Shown: positions 36,077-48,100, counted from the first letter of the stretch. The stretch is DNA of 64,000 nt from Struthio camelus (GCF_040807025.1 NC_090968.1:1798001-1862000), one strand, 5' to 3'. Notes: generated by a model from the letters alone, not told the origin. A program made the numbers and translations.

Positions 36077-36263
36077 GTCACGGGCTGGGGCCCTGCCAGC
36101 GCCCGCAGGGACACGTGTGTCACAGGGACGCTGGGCTGGGCTGCCACCCCCAGGACGCCCTGGCCCCCAGGTTCCTTGCTGTCCCCAGGGTGTCATGTCC
36201 CCGGGGCCCCGGGCCTCTCAGTACCCCCCATGCCCCTTGGTGTCCCCGTGTCCTCTCTGTCCC
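36077..36263. repeat. 187-bp segment duplicated in inverse at 52.5 kb
   Basis: This stretch just upstream of SFTPB is the reverse complement of 52530-52716 with the same length and only two differences that I can see (at about 36081 and 36178). It contains CACGTGTGTCACAGGGACGC and ends in a CTCTCTGTCCC motif. Confidence 0.92.
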
Positions 36264-36359
36264 TTTTGTCCCTGTGCCCCTCGGTGTCCCCGTGTCCCAT
36301 CCTGGTGGCCGGTTTTCCCCACTGGCAGGCACAAGAGCCACCTGCTGCAGTACCAAAGC

Positions 36360-36365
36360 TTTATT
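36360..36365 (-). terminator. NK-lysin poly(A) signal
   Basis: Plus strand TTTATT, minus strand AATAAA. It would end a 3'UTR exon starting after the CCCCCCAG acceptor at about 36480, about 0.7 kb past the coding stop. Confidence 0.6.
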
Positions 36366-36539
36366 GAGCTGGGAGAAGGGGAGGGGGGCGGCGTGGGGCC
36401 GCGTGGGGGATAGCGCGGGGGACAGCGCTGGTGGGGACATGGGAGCCCTCGGGAGCCCTCAGAGCTGGCCAGCACCTGGGGGGAGAGAGAGAGAGAGACT
36501 GAGTTGGGGGGACCCCGGTGGCACCGCGTCCCTGTGCTC

Positions 36540-36955
36540 CCTGTGTCCCCACCTCCCCCATGTCCTTGTCCCCGTGGGCAGTGTGTCGCTACAGTCCCCT
36601 GTGTCCCCATCCTCCATGGGCACCATATCCCCATGCCTGCAGCCCCCCCATGCCACCATCCCCCATGGGCACCACGTCCCCGTGCCCCCCTGTATCCCCA
36701 TGTCCCCATGCCCCCATGGCCCTGTGTCCTCATACCCCACAGGCACCATGCTCCCACGTCCCCTGTGTCCCCATGTGCACCACGTCCCCATGTCCCCATT
36801 GCCCCATGTCCCCATCCCCCACGGGCACCACATCCCCGTGTCCCCATGCGCACCATGTCCCCACATCCCTATGTCCCTGTCCCCATGCTCCCCAGCCCCC
36901 CAATGACCCCGTGTCCCTGTCCGCATGGGCACCATGTCCCTGTGCCCGCAGCACC
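36540..36955. repeat. Minisatellite in NK-lysin 3' intron
   Basis: Degenerate units of CCCCATGGGCACCACGTCCC and CCCATGTCCCCATGCCC, filling the intron between the last coding exon and the 3'UTR exon. Confidence 0.85.
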
Positions 36956-37156
36956 CATGGGTGCGGGCGCATTCCTGGGAGGCCACCCCACCCCGGGCGC
37001 TGCTTTGAAGTGACCGCCAGTGCTGCCGAGCCCTTGACTCAAGAGTCCTCGAGGCGGGTTCGGCCGGGCACGAGGACCCTTCACGCTGGAGTGGGGCTGC
37101 CCGGATGCCTGGGCCCCCAGCCAGGGCTGGGGAAGAGAGGAGGGAGGGGGCCTCAC

Positions 37157-38669
37157 CTAGGGTGGGGGCTGGCACCAGCGGAGGCTGGCGCAGATGCTGG
37201 CGGGCTCTTCGTCCCGGATCAGCCCGGCCTCGATGGGCTCCAGGTAGCGATTCAACAGGCGGTGGCAGGGCTTGGACACCGCGGGCAGCAGGGAGCACAC
37301 CTTGCGGGCTGCCTGCGTCACCCGGGCCTGCGCCGGCACAGCCCCGCGTCAGGCGGTGCCGCCTCGCACGGCGGGCACCGCCTTGCATGGCCCCACGCAG
37401 CCTTGCACGGCCTCGCACGCCCCGGCCCGGCCCTCGCACGCTCCCCCCGGTCCCTACCTTGTTGTACGTGTTGGGCACGATGCTCTTGAGCTTCTTGAGG
37501 ACGCGCTTGCAGACCGCGCAGCGCAGGATGATGGGCCTCTGCCCGGCGGCCCCCTGCACGCCCGGCACCGTGAGCACCCTGCCTGCTCTAGGCTGCAATG
37601 GCAGGGCCCTCTGCAAAGCCCCCACCCCACCCCGGGTGCCCCGTCAGCACCCACCCACAGCCCCCACCAGTGCCCACTTGGTGCCCCCATGGTGTCGTCC
37701 CCCAGCCAGTGAACCCATGGGAGCCCTCACTGATGCCCTCCCAGTGCCCACCAGTGACACCCTTGAGGGTCCTCCCGTGTTCCCATTGTGTCCTCCCCAC
37801 GGGTGCCCACCCAGTGCCCTCATGGGTGACCCCATTTATGCCCTCCCAGGGCCCACCAGTGCTCCCAAGGGTGCCCCCGTAGATGTCCTCCCAGTGCTTA
37901 CCAGGTGCTCACATGGCTGTCCCCATGGGTGCCCCCACCAATGCCCACCCAGTGCCCCATGGGAACCCACCCAGTGCCCCCAAGGGTGTCCCCCGTGCCC
38001 CCAGTGTGCCCAACGCCCGCTCACCACCATCTCCATCTCCAGGTCCCCGGGCAGGAGCTGCGAGCCATCCCCCGAGGCAGGGGAGTTCTGGCACCCCTGG
38101 GTGCTCGGGCTGCACCCCCTGGGCATGGCCAGGACCCTGGGGTGCAGCCTCTCGGCCCCCGCGCTGGCCAGCAGCAGGGCTGGGCACCGCATCAGGGACC
38201 GCCGGCACCCACACCTTCCCCAACCCTCCCGTGCAACGTGTCCCCTTGTCCCCACCCCTGCCATGTCCCCAACCCTCCCACCTCCCCGATCCTCCTATAC
38301 CCCCTGTGTCCCCATCCCTGTCCCCCCATGTCCCTTGGTATCCCCATCCCTCCTTCCTCCCCTGTCCCCATCCCCTCTGCTCTCCATCCCTCCATGTCCC
38401 TTGTGTCCCTACCCCTCCACGTCCCCCCCATGTCCCCGTTCCCTCAGACCCCCATCTCTACCATCCTCTCCCATCCCCATGTCCCCATCCCTGTCCTCTG
38501 TGTCCCTCCGTCCCCATATCCCCTTTCCTCCCATCTCCCATCTCCGTCCCCGTCCTCCATGTCCCCCGTCCCCCCCATCCCCATCCCTCATGTCCCTCCG
38601 TGTCCCCCTGTCCCCATCCCAGTCCCCACCAGTGACAGCGGGCAGCAGGGCCAGCAGTAGTGGTGCCAT
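37157..38669 (-). CDS. NKL: NK-lysin / granulysin-like saposin peptide precursor
   Basis: Secreted cationic saposin-like protein of cytotoxic lymphocytes that permeabilises microbial membranes. Coding exons on the minus strand: 38630-38669, 38025-38179, 37458-37553, 37157-37327; phases join, giving 153 residues. Exon 1 and the start of exon 2 give a signal peptide (MAPLLLALLPAVT, then ALLLASAGA). The saposin B domain lies in exons 3-4, with six Cys in the family spacing: RCAVCKRVLKKLKS, then VC, KPC, SIC and RWC. The helix 1-2 region is strongly basic (KRVLKKLK). The gene lies next to SFTPB, as GNLY does in human, although human GNLY is as I recall on the opposite strand. The stop TAG is directly followed by GTGAGG, implying a separate 3'UTR exon. 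The exon 2 acceptor was chosen by phase and is the least certain border. Confidence 0.85.
37600..38010. repeat. Minisatellite in NK-lysin intron 2
   Basis: Repeats built on GTGCCCACCAGTGCCC and CCCATGGGTGCCCCC between exons 2 and 3. Plus-strand open frames are artefacts. Confidence 0.8.
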
Positions 38670-38696
38670 GGCTGGCTGTCCTCGGTCCCGGGGGCC

Positions 38697-38703
38697 CTTT
38701 ATG
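38697..38703 (-). promoter_or_regulatory. NK-lysin TATA-like box
   Basis: On the minus strand CATAAAG, about 30 bases above the start codon; same position and GC-rich flanks as the SFTPB TATA box. Confidence 0.6.
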
Positions 38704-38889
38704 TCCCCACTAGGGGGGGAGGGGACACCCAGTGGGGCTGAGGGCAGGAAGGCCCCTCCTCCCCCCGAAACCACAGTGGCCGTGGGGGGGAGGACTGGGG
38801 GGACCGAGGCATCCGGGCAGAGCGACCACATGTCACATCCCCCTGCTGTGGGAGGCTGCGAGCTTCCCCCCAACGGTGACCTGGTGGCA

Positions 38890-39330
38890 GGGGCGACAAG
38901 GAGGTTTGAGGGGGGACAAGAGGGGCTTGGAGGGGACAGGGGGGACTTGGGGGGACAAGGGGGATTTGGGGGGCTCGAGGGGACCTGGGTTGACAAGGAG
39001 GGGGCAAGGGGGGACTTTGGGGACCTGAGGGAGATAAGGGGGGGCAAAGGGGGAGCTGGGGGGCTGGAGGGAGCTGGGGCAACCTGGGGAAATGAGTGGG
39101 ACTGGGGGGGGGACAAGAGGACTTGGAGGGAGACGGGGGGAGTTTGGGGGACAGGAGGTGATAAGGAGGGGGCAAGGAGGGACCTGGGTGGGATAAGGGG
39201 GGGGGGCAAAGGGGGAGCTGGGGTGACCTGGGAAAACTGAGGGGGCAAGGAGGGCTTAGGGGGAGCTGGGGGCACAGGGGGAGACCTGGGGGGGGCACCT
39301 GAGGGCACTGGGGGGAGCAGGGAAGTGTAT
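38890..39330. repeat. Purine-rich G-tract repeat
   Basis: Irregular tandem GGGGGGACTTGGGG / GGACAAGGGGG / GGGAGCTGGGG units with nearly all purines on the plus strand. Many runs of four or more G; G-quadruplex or triplex forming potential. The long minus-strand open frames are Pro/Ser artefacts. Confidence 0.85.
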
Positions 39331-39699
39331 GGGGACACAGGGGGGCTCAGGAGGCCATGGAGGCCTGTGCGAACGGGGGGGGGGCCAGCCCCCCCCCAAG
39401 TTCTTGGTAGTCACGTCCCCATGTCCTGCCACAAACCCCAGAGCCATGGCCACCCCCCCCCCCCAGCTTCCTGTGGGGCTGGAGAGGAATGAGGACATGG
39501 GGGGGGGCCACAGGGCCTGGGTGGGGGGGAACGGAGACGTGGGGAGGGCACAGGGCGGGGGGGTCATGGGGGGACATGATGTAGGGCTCATGGTGGGGGA
39601 ATCTGACTCCCCCATCCCCAACCCCCCAATCCCCCCCGGGGGGGCTGTCCTGGCCAGGGTGGGGGCTGGGGGACAGGAGGATTTGTCCCTACTGCCCCA

Positions 39700-41040
39700 A
39701 ACTGCTCCTTCTGCCCCTCAGGGGTCCTTCTGACCCCTCTGTACCGCACTGCACCCCTCAGCCCTCCCATTGCACCCCCTCTGCCCTCCACGGCACCCCC
39801 ATTGGCTCTATGGCACCCAGTCGCACCCCTCTGCTCACTTTGCCCTCCCACTGCATCCTTCTGTCCCCTCTGCCCCCCATTGCACCCCTCTGCCCTTTCT
39901 GCCCCTCATTGCACCCCTCTGCCCCATCTGACCCCCATGACACCCCTCTGATCCTCATTGCACCCCATATCGCTCCTCTGCCCCCATTGCCTTCTATGGC
40001 ATCCCTCTGCCCCCATGTCACCCCTCTCCCCTCTCTGCCCCTCTATGGCACCCTTCTGCCCTTGCTGTCCCCCATTGCATGCCTCTGCACCCTCTGTCCC
40101 CCCATGGCACCCCTCTCCCATCTCTGCTCCCCCTGCCCACTCTGTCCCCCCTGCAACCCATTGCACCCCTCTACCCCCACTGACCCCCAAAGCACCCCTC
40201 TGCCCCCATCTCACCCCACTGCACCCCTCTGCCCCCATTGCACCCCACTGTACCCTTCTGTCCCCCATGGCACCCCTCTGCCCCATGGCACCCCATTGAA
40301 ACCCTATGCCCTCACTGCCTCCCATGGCACCCCTCTGTTCCCATGGCACCCCATTACATCTCTCTGCTCTAATTGCCCCCCATGGCACCCCTCTGCCCAC
40401 TGTTTCACCACTGCACCCCATTGCACTCTGCCCCCTCTACTTCCAATGACAGCCCTCTGCCCCTATTGCACCCCAATGCACCCTTCTGTCCTCCATTGCA
40501 CCCCTCTGCCCCTATTGCACCCCATTGCACCCCTCCGACCCCCATGGCACCCCTCTGACCCCCATGGCAGCCCATTGCACCCCTCTGCCCCTATTGCACC
40601 CCATTGCACCCTTCTGTCCCCCATGGCACCCCTCTGACCTCTTTGCCTCCATTGCACCCTTCTGCCCTGTCTCCACTCCATGGAACCCCATTACACTCTT
40701 CTGCCCCCCCATGGCATCTCTCTGCCCCTATGACACCCCATTGCACCCCTCTGCCCCCACTGCCCCCCATGACACCCCCTGTGCCCCATCTGCCCTCCAT
40801 GGCATTCCTCTACCCTCTCTGCATCCCATTGCACCCTTCTGCCTCCTGGTGCCTCCCTGCCTCCACTGCCCCCCATGGCACCACTTTGCACCCTTCTGCC
40901 CCCTTTGCCCACACTGCACCCCAATATACCCTTCGGCCCTCTCTCCCCACTCCATGGCACCTTTCTGTTTTCTCTGCCCCCCACTGCACACTGTTGCCCC
41001 CACTGCCCCCTGCTGCACCCATCTGCCGGCTTTGACCTGA
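39700..41040. repeat. 1.3-kb C/T-rich minisatellite
   Basis: About fifty degenerate copies of a unit near 20-27 bp with the core CCCCTCTGCCCCCATTGCAC, separating the GC-rich gene block from the CCDC81-like region. Open frames of 100-275 codons occur in several frames because the unit lacks stops. Confidence 0.93.
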
Positions 41041-42020
41041 TGGCACCAATCTGATCCCCTAGTAGAGCACAGGATCAGCCTGTGCCAAGGAGAGCAAGAG
41101 GCCAAGTGTTCTCCAACCACAGGACCACTGCCTGGCCAGCAAAGCCCACCCCGGCTTCCTCACCACGTCTGCAAGCCTATCAAGGTCCAGCTATCCTGCT
41201 TGCTAGTCACAGCAACCTACTGCATAGATTGCCCAAGAAACGCCGCCTTTGTCCTTTCTGGGGAGACCCTGCTTGCCGCGGCTTTGCAGGGGGCAGAGGT
41301 TGCCTAGCAAAGTGACGCAGAGTAGAAGGGCTGCAGAGCCCATTGTGCTGCCCGGGGGCCATGGTGGGAAGGTTATGGGGTGGGCTCAGCGTGCCCGACT
41401 CCCCATGCTGCCCACTGGGACCCCCAGCATCTTTGCTGTGGAGCTGCTGCCCAGCCAGCTGCCTCCCATGCTTGGGGCAGCTCCTGGAGGAGAGCAAACA
41501 GACGGGTCCAGCCAGGGAGAGCAAACGGACGGGTCGTCTTCTCACTTAGGAGGCAACGTCTGCCCCCTCGGCCCATATAAGAGCCCTTTGGACACAAGAG
41601 TGAAAGCCGACCCAGCAGCCGCAGGGTGTGGAGGTCCCAGGTGATGCGATCCCCGTGAGAGGCAACCTGCGGTGTGGCAAGGGCCTGGCTCCGGGAGTGC
41701 AGCTGGCAGGCTCTTGTCATTGCACGAGTTCAGGTGCTGCAGAGCAGGGGAGGGCGCAGGACTCTGCCTCCCTGCCCGCACCCCCACGGGGCCGGCAGTG
41801 CCCATGTGCACGCGGTGGGGTGTGTGCACACCCTGTCGTGTGCACGTGCATGTGCTGCACTGCGGGTGCTGGTGCTGGGCGCGCTGCTGGGCAGATAGGC
41901 GATGTCATGTACAAGCAGCCCGTGGTGGGTAGGTGCGCTGTGTGGTGTCCATGGCCGTTATGCCCTTCTGTCCCAAAAGATCACTCTGGGATGGCACACG
42001 AGGTTCATAGCAGCACCGCC
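41040..42020. other. Boundary region, no gene confirmed
   Basis: Composition changes from satellite-like to ordinary unique DNA at about 41.05 kb. A TATA-like CATATAAGAGC at about 41574-41584 followed by a possible donor (CCCAGGTGATG near 41636) could mark a plus-strand first exon, but I recognise no protein. Confidence 0.35.
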
Positions 42021-42023
42021 CTT

Positions 42024-42029
42024 TTTAAT
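42024..42029 (-). terminator. Poly(A) signal of left CCDC81-like copy
   Basis: On the minus strand ATTAAA, about 135 bases after the stop at 42165. The surrounding AGCAGCACCG context resembles that around the signal of the right copy at 56063. Confidence 0.5.
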
Positions 42030-42164
42030 CCTGGCAGAAAAGTCCATCTCAGGTACAGGGTGGTCTCTCCTTCGCACGGCAGCACTTCCTAGGGCCTTCC
42101 CATGCGGTGCTCCAGGGGCATCTTCTGCCCGGTGCTAGGGAGGCCGAAGGAGAGGTGCTCAGGG

Positions 42165-45100
42165 TCAGGTACAGGGAGAAGGCAGAGACATGGTGCGGGT
42201 ATTCCCGGGTGTTCCTGGAGCTGTGGTGGGGTGTTCCCAAGGTCTCTGCAGTGCCATCCCAGCCCTGAGTCCCCAGCTAAGTGGGGCTGGGGCCAAGTCA
42301 GGCGAGGCTGAGACCTCGGACTCAGCAGGTACTGGTCTGCGGGCAAGGCGCTCCATGTGTGTGTGCTCTGAGAGGCAAGGACAGGCTGCCTGGCTGGAGA
42401 AGCAGAGACACGCAGCAGAGGGATCGCGTGGGCTTCACCACCCTGGCCCACACCAAAATCTTCTCCCGAGGGCTCCTGGGGTGCCAGGGTGCCTGGCTCA
42501 CAGGCTCCAACGTGCTCTGTCTCACCAGTGGGGCCAGTGAAAGGCCCTGCGCGCCCAGTGCTGCCGGTCGGGGAAGACAAGGCAGCGCAGGCAGGACAAG
42601 CCCCAGCCCTGCTAGGAGATATGCACCAGAGGAGCGGCTCCTCACCACGAGCCCGGCAGAGGTTTTGCTCTCCGCTCTTCTTCTGCTCCTCCCGCACCTC
42701 TGGCTGGCGCCGGCTCTGGATTGCGGGCAGGGACTCGGGGCTGCAACGGCAAGGACAAGGTCGCTGTCCGCCCTGCTGAGCCCCTTCCTGCCCAGCCCTG
42801 CACACCCACGGTCCCATCTGCACCCAGAGTCCTCAACTCGGCACAAGCCCCCAAAGCATTGGCTTGGGGTGGTGGAGAGGAACCTGGAGGCTGGGGCTCT
42901 GCCAGGCCAGGAGAAATCAGAGGATGCCCTATCCAGCCCCACAGCTCCGTGTCGGGATCTTTGACCCGCTGCCCGCTCCCTGTGGCTCGGCTGCGCCCGG
43001 CCCCGCTGGGGCTGTGCACACTTACTGCTGCCGGGAGAGCTGCCCTGGTTTCCGCCTCGGCTCCTTTGCCCGCACCTCCCTCCTCTCCTGGAGCTCCCTG
43101 TCATACCGCCTTCTCCTGACGGAGGCTGGAGGAGTGGGGCAGTAGGATCTCTGAAAGGCAAGACAGAGAGGCTTGTCAAACAGCAGCAAACGTGTGGGGC
43201 TCCCTCCTGAAAACACCAAGCCCCTGGGGGACAGCCGTCAGGGACACTGCAGACGCAGCAGGGACGCCAGGAGAATCAGTGCGGCACGTCCCCGCGGAGA
43301 TGCCAGGGTCGGAGCAGGGGCTCGCTGCGCTTTGCAGTTGGAGAAGGTTTTCTTTTGTCAGAATGTCTTACCAGGTACTCTCTGCTCTCTTCTACAGTCG
43401 TCTTCCCCTCTGTTTTAGCAACATGGATTTCCAGATCCACCCGGCGTCTCCTCTGTTATGCAAGAAAGGAAACAGTGCATTTTAGCATGAGGTGCCACCA
43501 AAGACAATATCCCTGTGTAGCACGGAAGGCACGCAGGGACCGTGCGGCCTTTCTCCGGATATTCAGTCCTAGTCTGCTCTTCCCAACCACGGGAACCTTA
43601 CAGGCTTCATCCTTGAGGCACTGAAGCCCAAGAAGATGGTAGTTCTTCTTATGGCAGGCTGGTTGGCAGTGCACCCTCAGGCTGCAGTTTAAAATCAGGC
43701 TTAAGCCCTCCCCCGCCCCCATTTTAGTCTTAGGAGAAATGGAAAATACGGAGTGTGCCCTGGGGGCAGCTTGGCCACAGCTGGCTCAAGCTGGTTCACC
43801 AGGAGAGCTCGTGTCCCACCTCGCTCTCGGTGGGCAGGCGCTCTCGGCAGGGGCTTCCTGGAGCTCGAGGCAGGCCTGAGGACCGTGTGCCCTCAGCACA
43901 GCAGATATTGCCCAAAAGGGTCCCGCAGTTTCCCTTGGCAACTTCTCCCTCCCAGGAAGGAGCACATGAGCATCAGAGACAAGTCACCTGCCCCGTGCCT
44001 GAGAGGCAAGAGGGCAACGCTGCTGAGGAGACCTGCACACCTCTGGAGCTCCGCGGGGGAGAGAAAGGCCGTTCCTCAGCGTGCCTGAAAAGGCTCCCAG
44101 TACCTGGGTGTTCAGGGCAGCCATCCTTGCCCGGCAGGCCTCGTGCTCTGCCCACTCGGCCCTTTCTCGCCTCTCAGCCTCTTCCAGCCAGGCTGCCTGG
44201 AGGCGGTGTTCCTCCTGCTGCAGGCAGAGGTAGCACACTTCCTGGAGGGCAGACACACACTCAGCAGTAGCATGAAGAGCGGGTGCTGGGGGTTTTCCTG
44301 CCCCCCCTTGCCCTGAGCCTTTCTCACAGCAATATCCCAGGCCTCATGCCATGCCTGAAAAGCCCCCCTGCTGCGACCGATGCAACAAAGAGCAGGTGTC
44401 TATTTTCTCTCCCATGGAAGCCTTCCATTTGCCCTTTCCAGGGGCAGCCCTGGAAAGCGCAGGGGAACACCTAGCAAGGCATCTTGCGGAATCCCTACCC
44501 GCAGAGCTGCCCTGTTCCACAACTCGGTAGGACGTACTCGTGACATTGGGCCAGGTCACATACCTGTCCTACTCTGTGATGGTCTTTGCAAACAGGGATT
44601 TCCGCTTTGTGCCTCCGCTGATGAGTTGCTGTGCTCTTGCTGTCCTTCAGGGAGCTGCCCTCAATTCCTCGTAGCACACTACCAATACAGAGCAGGCAGA
44701 TGTGGTATCAGCACCGCATGAGCTGGCTCTGCACCCTGCGCTCACGAGCTGGGCACCTGCCTCTGCAGCAGAAGGTGGTTCTGCGGCAGAAATGGGTGTG
44801 TTTGACCAGCTGCGTTGGCGTCCACAAAGAGGTACCCTGAGCTTTGGCACTCTGAACGGGCACAACAGCCCCCGGCAAAGCTTGGGATGCCCAGGGCTAG
44901 GCCCGCTCTTCCTGGGACAGAGACAGAGAGAGGCAACATGTCCAACACAAAACATCTCACTGCCACAAGGACCAGAGCACACCACTGCCCCAGTGCGATT
45001 CTCCCCATGTCCCACCTCTCTTGAGGCTCGAGTCGCAGGGCTTGCTGACTGATGCCCTTGTCCATGTTGATCCTGGGCAATTTCAGGGGGAAAAGCCTCC

Positions 45101-48100
45101 TTTGAGCAAGGAGTGCTTCTCAGGAGGGCTGCCTGCAAGCGGAACAGGAGAAACCTCTTCGGAAGAGCATCTTTGCTGCAGCTCAGGCAAGAAGCCCTTG
45201 CAGAGCTGCTCCTTGCTGGTGTGAAACTGCCTGTGATAGTCACCCCAATTCCTTTGGAGCCACGTTTCCTAGCAGGACTTTGGTCCTTTCTGACAGGGCT
45301 CAACTCACTGAAAGAGCACTTGGCAATATGAACTAGGGAATGGAGTGCAGCGGGGAGGCGTCTTTGAGCAGATCAACTGCAGTCTCTCTCTAAAGGTTGC
45401 CTGTGGGTGGCAAACAGAGCCACAGGAGGGGCAATTTCCTACCCCCGGCCTCACATTGTCACTTTGGCTTTAATTCCCCGGCACTAAGGACGCAGGGGAA
45501 ACCCGCAAGCCTGTGTGAGGCCTCCTCGGCTTCTTTACCTTCTCTCTCTCTCTTCTTAGCCATGTGCTCTTCCACCTGCAGTTCCTGGAGAGACTCGAAA
45601 GAGCCCTCAGTGGCAGAGTGTGCTTGTGTAAGCTCAGGCCTGGGAACAAGAAGACAACAAAAATAAAGCTGACGCGAGAGTTTCAGAAAAGCCCTGCTGC
45701 ATGCTAGCCCTCAAGCAAGACAGTGCCTGCCCTTGGGACATGCATGAAGAGCCTTTCCGAGCTAACGCAGGACAGTATCCAGTGCACTCAAATCACCGCC
45801 ACAAGAGCAGAGCACACCGCTGCCCCAGTGCAATTCTCCCCACGTCTCACCTCTCTGGGGGCTGGATTCCCAGCGCTTGCTGTCCCATGCTGCCGTCTCT
45901 TTTGACCGCAGGTAACCTCATGGGGGATAGCCTCCTCCGAGTGAGAGGGTGCTTCTCAGGAGGACTGCCTGCAAGCGGGACAGGAGAAACCTCTTCGGAA
46001 GAGCATCTTTGCTGCAGCTCAGGCAAGAAGCCCTTGCAGAGCTGCTCCTTGCTGGTGTGAAACTGCCTGGAATCAGTAATCTGATTCCCTTGGGGTCACA
46101 TTTCCTAGCAGGACTTTGGTCCGTTCTGACAGGGCTCAACCGAAAGAGCACTTGGCAACATGGACTAGGGAATGGAGTGCGGCAGGGAAGCGTCTCTGAG
46201 CAGATGAACTGCACCTTGGAGGGCGAGGCTGTCCCGCCGTCTTCTTCCCTAGCGAGCCCCTCTCTGCAGGTTGCCTGTGGGTGGCAAACAGAGCCACAGG
46301 AGGAGCAACTTCCTATCCCCGGCATCACGTTACGACTTTGCCTGTGCTCCCCTGGCACTAAGGAAACCTGCAAGCCTGTGTCAGCACTCATCTCTGGCTT
46401 TACCTTTTTGCTCTCTCTCCTTAGCCATATCTTCTGCCAACTCGTAGTCTTGGGCAGACTGCAAGTATGACCTCATGGAAGAGAACAGTTGATTAAACTC
46501 TTCCCTGGGAAGAAGATGAAAGAGAAAAGGAAGCTGACAACAAAGTCTCACCAAACCCTGCTGTACACTTGCAGTCCAGCCAGAAACCAGCAGCCCCTGT
46601 GACATGAGTTGATGGTGCTACAAAACTGCGAGTGGTGGCTGATACCCTAGAGGTGCTGCCACTTAGACACCCCAGAGGTGCTGTGCTGCCATTCGGAGGG
46701 ACCTGGACAGGCTGGAGAGAGGGGCAGAGAGGAACCTCCTGAAGTTCAAGAAAGGCAAGTGCAGAGTCCTACACCTTGGGAGGACTAACCGCTCGCACCA
46801 GTACAGGCTGGGGGCTGACGTGCTGGAAAGCAGCTCTGTAGAGGAGGCCCTGGGAGTGCTGGTGCACAACAAGGTGACGATGAGCCAGTACTGTGCCCTT
46901 GTGGCCAAGGCGGCCAACAGTATCTTGGCAGCATTCGAAGAGCATTGCCAGCAGGTCGAGGGAAGTAATCCTGCCCCTCTCCTCAGCCCTGGTGAGCCCT
47001 GGTGAGGCCAAGTGCTGGGTCCCAAGTGCTGGGCTCTCTGATTCACACGAGAGACATGGAGCTCCTGGAGTAAGTGCAGCAAAGGGCTGCTAAGATGATG
47101 AAGGGACTGGAACCTCTCTCCTATGAGGAAAGGCTGAGGAAGCTGGGACTCTGGAGAAGAGAAGACTGACGAGGGATCTTTCCAATGTGTACAAGTTTCT
47201 GAAGGGAGAGTGTCAAGAGAATGGGGCCAGACTCTTCTCAGTGGAGCCCAGCGATAGGATGAGAGGCAGCAGGCACAGACTGAACCTCAGGGAGTTCCGT
47301 GTGACCATAAGGAAAAACCTTCTTTCCTGTGAGGTGGTGGAGTCTCCATCCTGTGCCCAACGGCAATCTCTCACTCCCCCACCAAAAAGACCATGCCTTT
47401 GCCCTCCTCCACTTCCCCAAGAGCCTCACTTGTGCATAGGCTTCTTTCTCCTGGCTTGCTGCCCTTTTGCTGCCTTGGCCCCTTCCAAGTGCCCCGGAGG
47501 GCACCTCTTTTGAGGGTGCTGCTGCTGCTCAGGATGACTCCGTGTCACTGTGCAACAAGAAACCTCCTCAGAACAGCATCCTTGGGACCGCTCAGGCAAG
47601 CGGCCGTGCAGACCAGCTCAGTCCTGGCTTTGCTGTCGGACACTCCTTTACCTTCTCTCTCCCTGGATCCCTCGGGGGCAGGGTCTCTGGCTTCCTTCCC
47701 AGGCACTGCCTTCTTAATCTCAAACCTAGAAACAAGAAGGCAGCAGCTGGGACGAAGGGCTCCACAGGCCCTTCCGTGCAGTTTGCACGGAGCAGTCGGG
47801 CTCCGAGAGAGCTGCAAGGTCTCTCATTTTCCAAAGCAGAAGATGCAGACTCTTCAGCATCCTGCAGGACTACATTAGGCAAGTACATGACGCAGCCAAG
47901 AGCTCCTGCCTCGAGGGGCTGAGCAGTTTCCATGGGCTGGTCCCAGCGCTTTGCTCTTCTTCCTGGGAGAGAGCATATCCTCACCCAAGTCCTGCTTGCT
48001 GCCGTTTCTGACTCTCTCTCCGCTCACCTTCACAGTGCCCGCAGAGAACAGAGTACTCGCTTCTGCTCCAGTTTGCCCAGGTCTGCGTGAATTCTCCTCT

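Noticed and set aside
37105-39240. A 711-codon plus-strand open frame antisense to NK-lysin
   Set aside because: It consists of Pro/Ser/Cys repeats from minisatellites and antisense exons; no domain is recognisable.
39729-41100. Long open frames (up to about 275 codons) on both strands
   Set aside because: They arise from a stop-free C/T-rich tandem unit and translate to monotonous repeats in several frames at once.
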